This document shows positions 5,048 to 5,716 of a DNA stretch of 5,716 bases, piece by piece. The stretch spans positions 1 through 5,716 of the forward strand of contig CAMGFF010000162.1 in NCBI GenBank assembly GCA_946055125.1, read 5' to 3'. The translations under genes and the position numbers were made by a program. Each line of letters begins with the position of its first letter. The first letter of the stretch is position 1. Origin of the DNA: an uncultured Prevotellaceae bacterium (GTDB lineage: Bacteria > Bacteroidota > Bacteroidia > Bacteroidales > Muribaculaceae). The notes beneath the pieces are model-generated. The model did not search any database and was not told the DNA's origin. It saw only the letters and a program-made list of their open reading frames with translations.

Positions 5048-5075
5048 CAGCAAATAAACAATAAGACATAGGCAC

Positions 5076-5630
5076 ATGAAGCTCCAACCATTACATAGAA
5101 CTATCGCTCTTGCAGCCGTCGCCACCCTGGCGATGCTTGCCGGAGGCTATGTGCAGGCACAGGAGCTGGTGCAGCGCAAGCACGGCACCATCATGGAGCA
5201 GATAAATCAATCGGCGCTGCACAACGACCCCGATGCCGAGATACGCGAGTTGCTCGACTATGCACAAACCCTGAAAGGCACGCGCTACCGCAGTGGCTCC
5301 TCAAGCCCCAAGGGCTTCGACTGCTCAGGCTTCACGAGCTATGTGTTCTCGAAGTTTGGCTACAGCCTCACCCGCAGCTCAAGCACCCAGATTAACGATG
5401 GCGAGCCGGTGACCGAGAAGAAGCAGCTCAAGCCCGGCGACCTGGTGTTTTTCAATGGGCGCAAGGTGGGCAAGCGCATAGGGCATGTGGGCATAGTCAC
5501 CGAGGTTGATACGGCAAAAGGGCAGTTTAAGTTTATCCATGCCAGCAACTCACGCGGTGTCACAGAGAGCCACTCCGATGAGGCCTACTACAAGCGCCGC
5601 TATGTGGGAGCCTGCCGCCCCACCAAGTGA
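5076..5630 (+). CDS. Secreted NlpC/P60 cysteine peptidase (peptidoglycan hydrolase)
   Basis: A 184-residue exported enzyme, expected to cleave peptide bonds within peptidoglycan stem peptides, commonly between gamma-D-Glu and the diamino acid. Residues 1-28 are a signal peptide (arginine in the n-region, hydrophobic core LAAVATLAMLAGG, likely cleavage after VQA). There is no lipobox. The NlpC/P60 domain covers about 55-182, with the catalytic Cys83 in FDCSGF, His137 in GHVGIV and the third polar residue His155 in FIHASN. The conserved LKPGDLVFF (118-126) and the substrate-side YRSGSSSP stretch are also present. No SH3 or LysM targeting domain is present, so it is a minimal one-domain enzyme. 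It has its own promoter and a terminator downstream, so it is monocistronic. The preceding palindromic spacer suggests controlled expression. Confidence 0.95.
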   Translation: MKLQPLHRTIALAAVATLAMLAGGYVQAQELVQRKHGTIMEQINQSALHNDPDAEIRELLDYAQTLKGTRYRSGSSSPKGFDCSGFTSYVFSKFGYSLTRSSSTQINDGEPVTEKKQLKPGDLVFFNGRKVGKRIGHVGIVTEVDTAKGQFKFIHASNSRGVTESHSDEAYYKRRYVGACRPTK

Positions 5631-5679
5631 CCAACTATTGAGGCAGTAATAAAAACAAACAACACATAACTACTCCCGG

Positions 5680-5710
5680 AAAGCGCAGCCACCAATGGCC
5701 GCGCTTTTTT
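5680..5710 (+). terminator. Rho-independent terminator of the NlpC/P60 gene
   Basis: AAAGCGCAGCC (5680-5690) pairs with GGCCGCGCTTT (5697-5707) with one A-C mismatch and a 6-nt loop, followed by further T residues (six T in 5705-5710). It begins 49 nt after the stop codon. Confidence 0.85.
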
Positions 5711-5716
5711 ATGCGT

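Larger units (their letters stand above)
4737..5075. other. Gene-free spacer rich in palindromes and short repeats
   Basis: This 339-bp stretch has no credible reading frame. From left to right it contains a 54-nt hairpin (4775-4828), an 18-bp direct repeat with an embedded palindrome (4853-4903), palindromes at 4913-4926 and 4933-4946, a 9-bp direct repeat TGTGGCAGT (4957-4965 and 4973-4981, period 16), and the promoter of the NlpC/P60 gene with its own inverted repeat (5014-5047). GGTTAATGTTT also occurs twice (4881-4891 and 4989-4999). The density of symmetric sites suggests regulation of the downstream gene or a mobile-element remnant. Confidence 0.6.

Overview
The window looks like a chromosomal segment of a Bacteroidales bacterium, possibly Muribaculaceae- or Prevotella-like. 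Three things point there: Bacteroidota promoters (a -33 TTTG/TTG and a -7 TAnnTTTG or TAACTTTA box about 20 nt apart) before ribE and the NlpC/P60 gene, start codons in A-rich context without clear Shine-Dalgarno sequences, and the protein families encoded. Family-level placement is inference. All intact genes are on the + strand.

Positions 1-566 hold decayed and regulatory DNA. A gutted ATPase gene of the DUF4143 type appears to be reduced to its first ten codons (59-88) and its last sixty or so (about 161-351). Most of the gene is missing, and a REP-like palindrome with an adjacent GTAG (100-123) sits in the gap. Then comes an unusual promoter region: a -7 box enclosed by a perfect 13-bp inverted repeat (389-401/424-436), followed by a leader that can fold into nested helices (434-518). 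It precedes a secreted protein of about 462 aa with a chitobiase-C-terminal-like domain and a C-terminal sorting-tail-like segment, closed by a good hairpin terminator.

Positions 2050-4736 hold a compact, GC-richer gene cluster that is probably one operon from a single recognisable promoter: riboflavin synthase (ribE), a YfcE/MJ0936-type metallophosphoesterase, a SPOR-domain lipoprotein, a GNAT acetyltransferase that overlaps the lipoprotein gene by 22 nt, and a two-iron-centre desulfoferrodoxin/superoxide reductase. The genes do not form one obvious pathway. Flavin synthesis and superoxide detoxification are both redox-related, and the SPOR protein points to cell-wall work.

Positions 4737-5075 are a gene-free 339-bp stretch dense with symmetric DNA: a 54-nt hairpin, an 18-bp imperfect direct repeat with an embedded palindrome, two 14-bp palindromes, and an 8-bp inverted repeat exactly inside the spacer of a near-consensus promoter. 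That promoter drives a secreted NlpC/P60 cysteine peptidase (5076-5630), followed by a strong terminator. I did not find a novel multi-gene system. The most interesting signals are non-coding: the two promoter-embedded inverted repeats, the leader RNA candidate and the palindrome-rich spacer.
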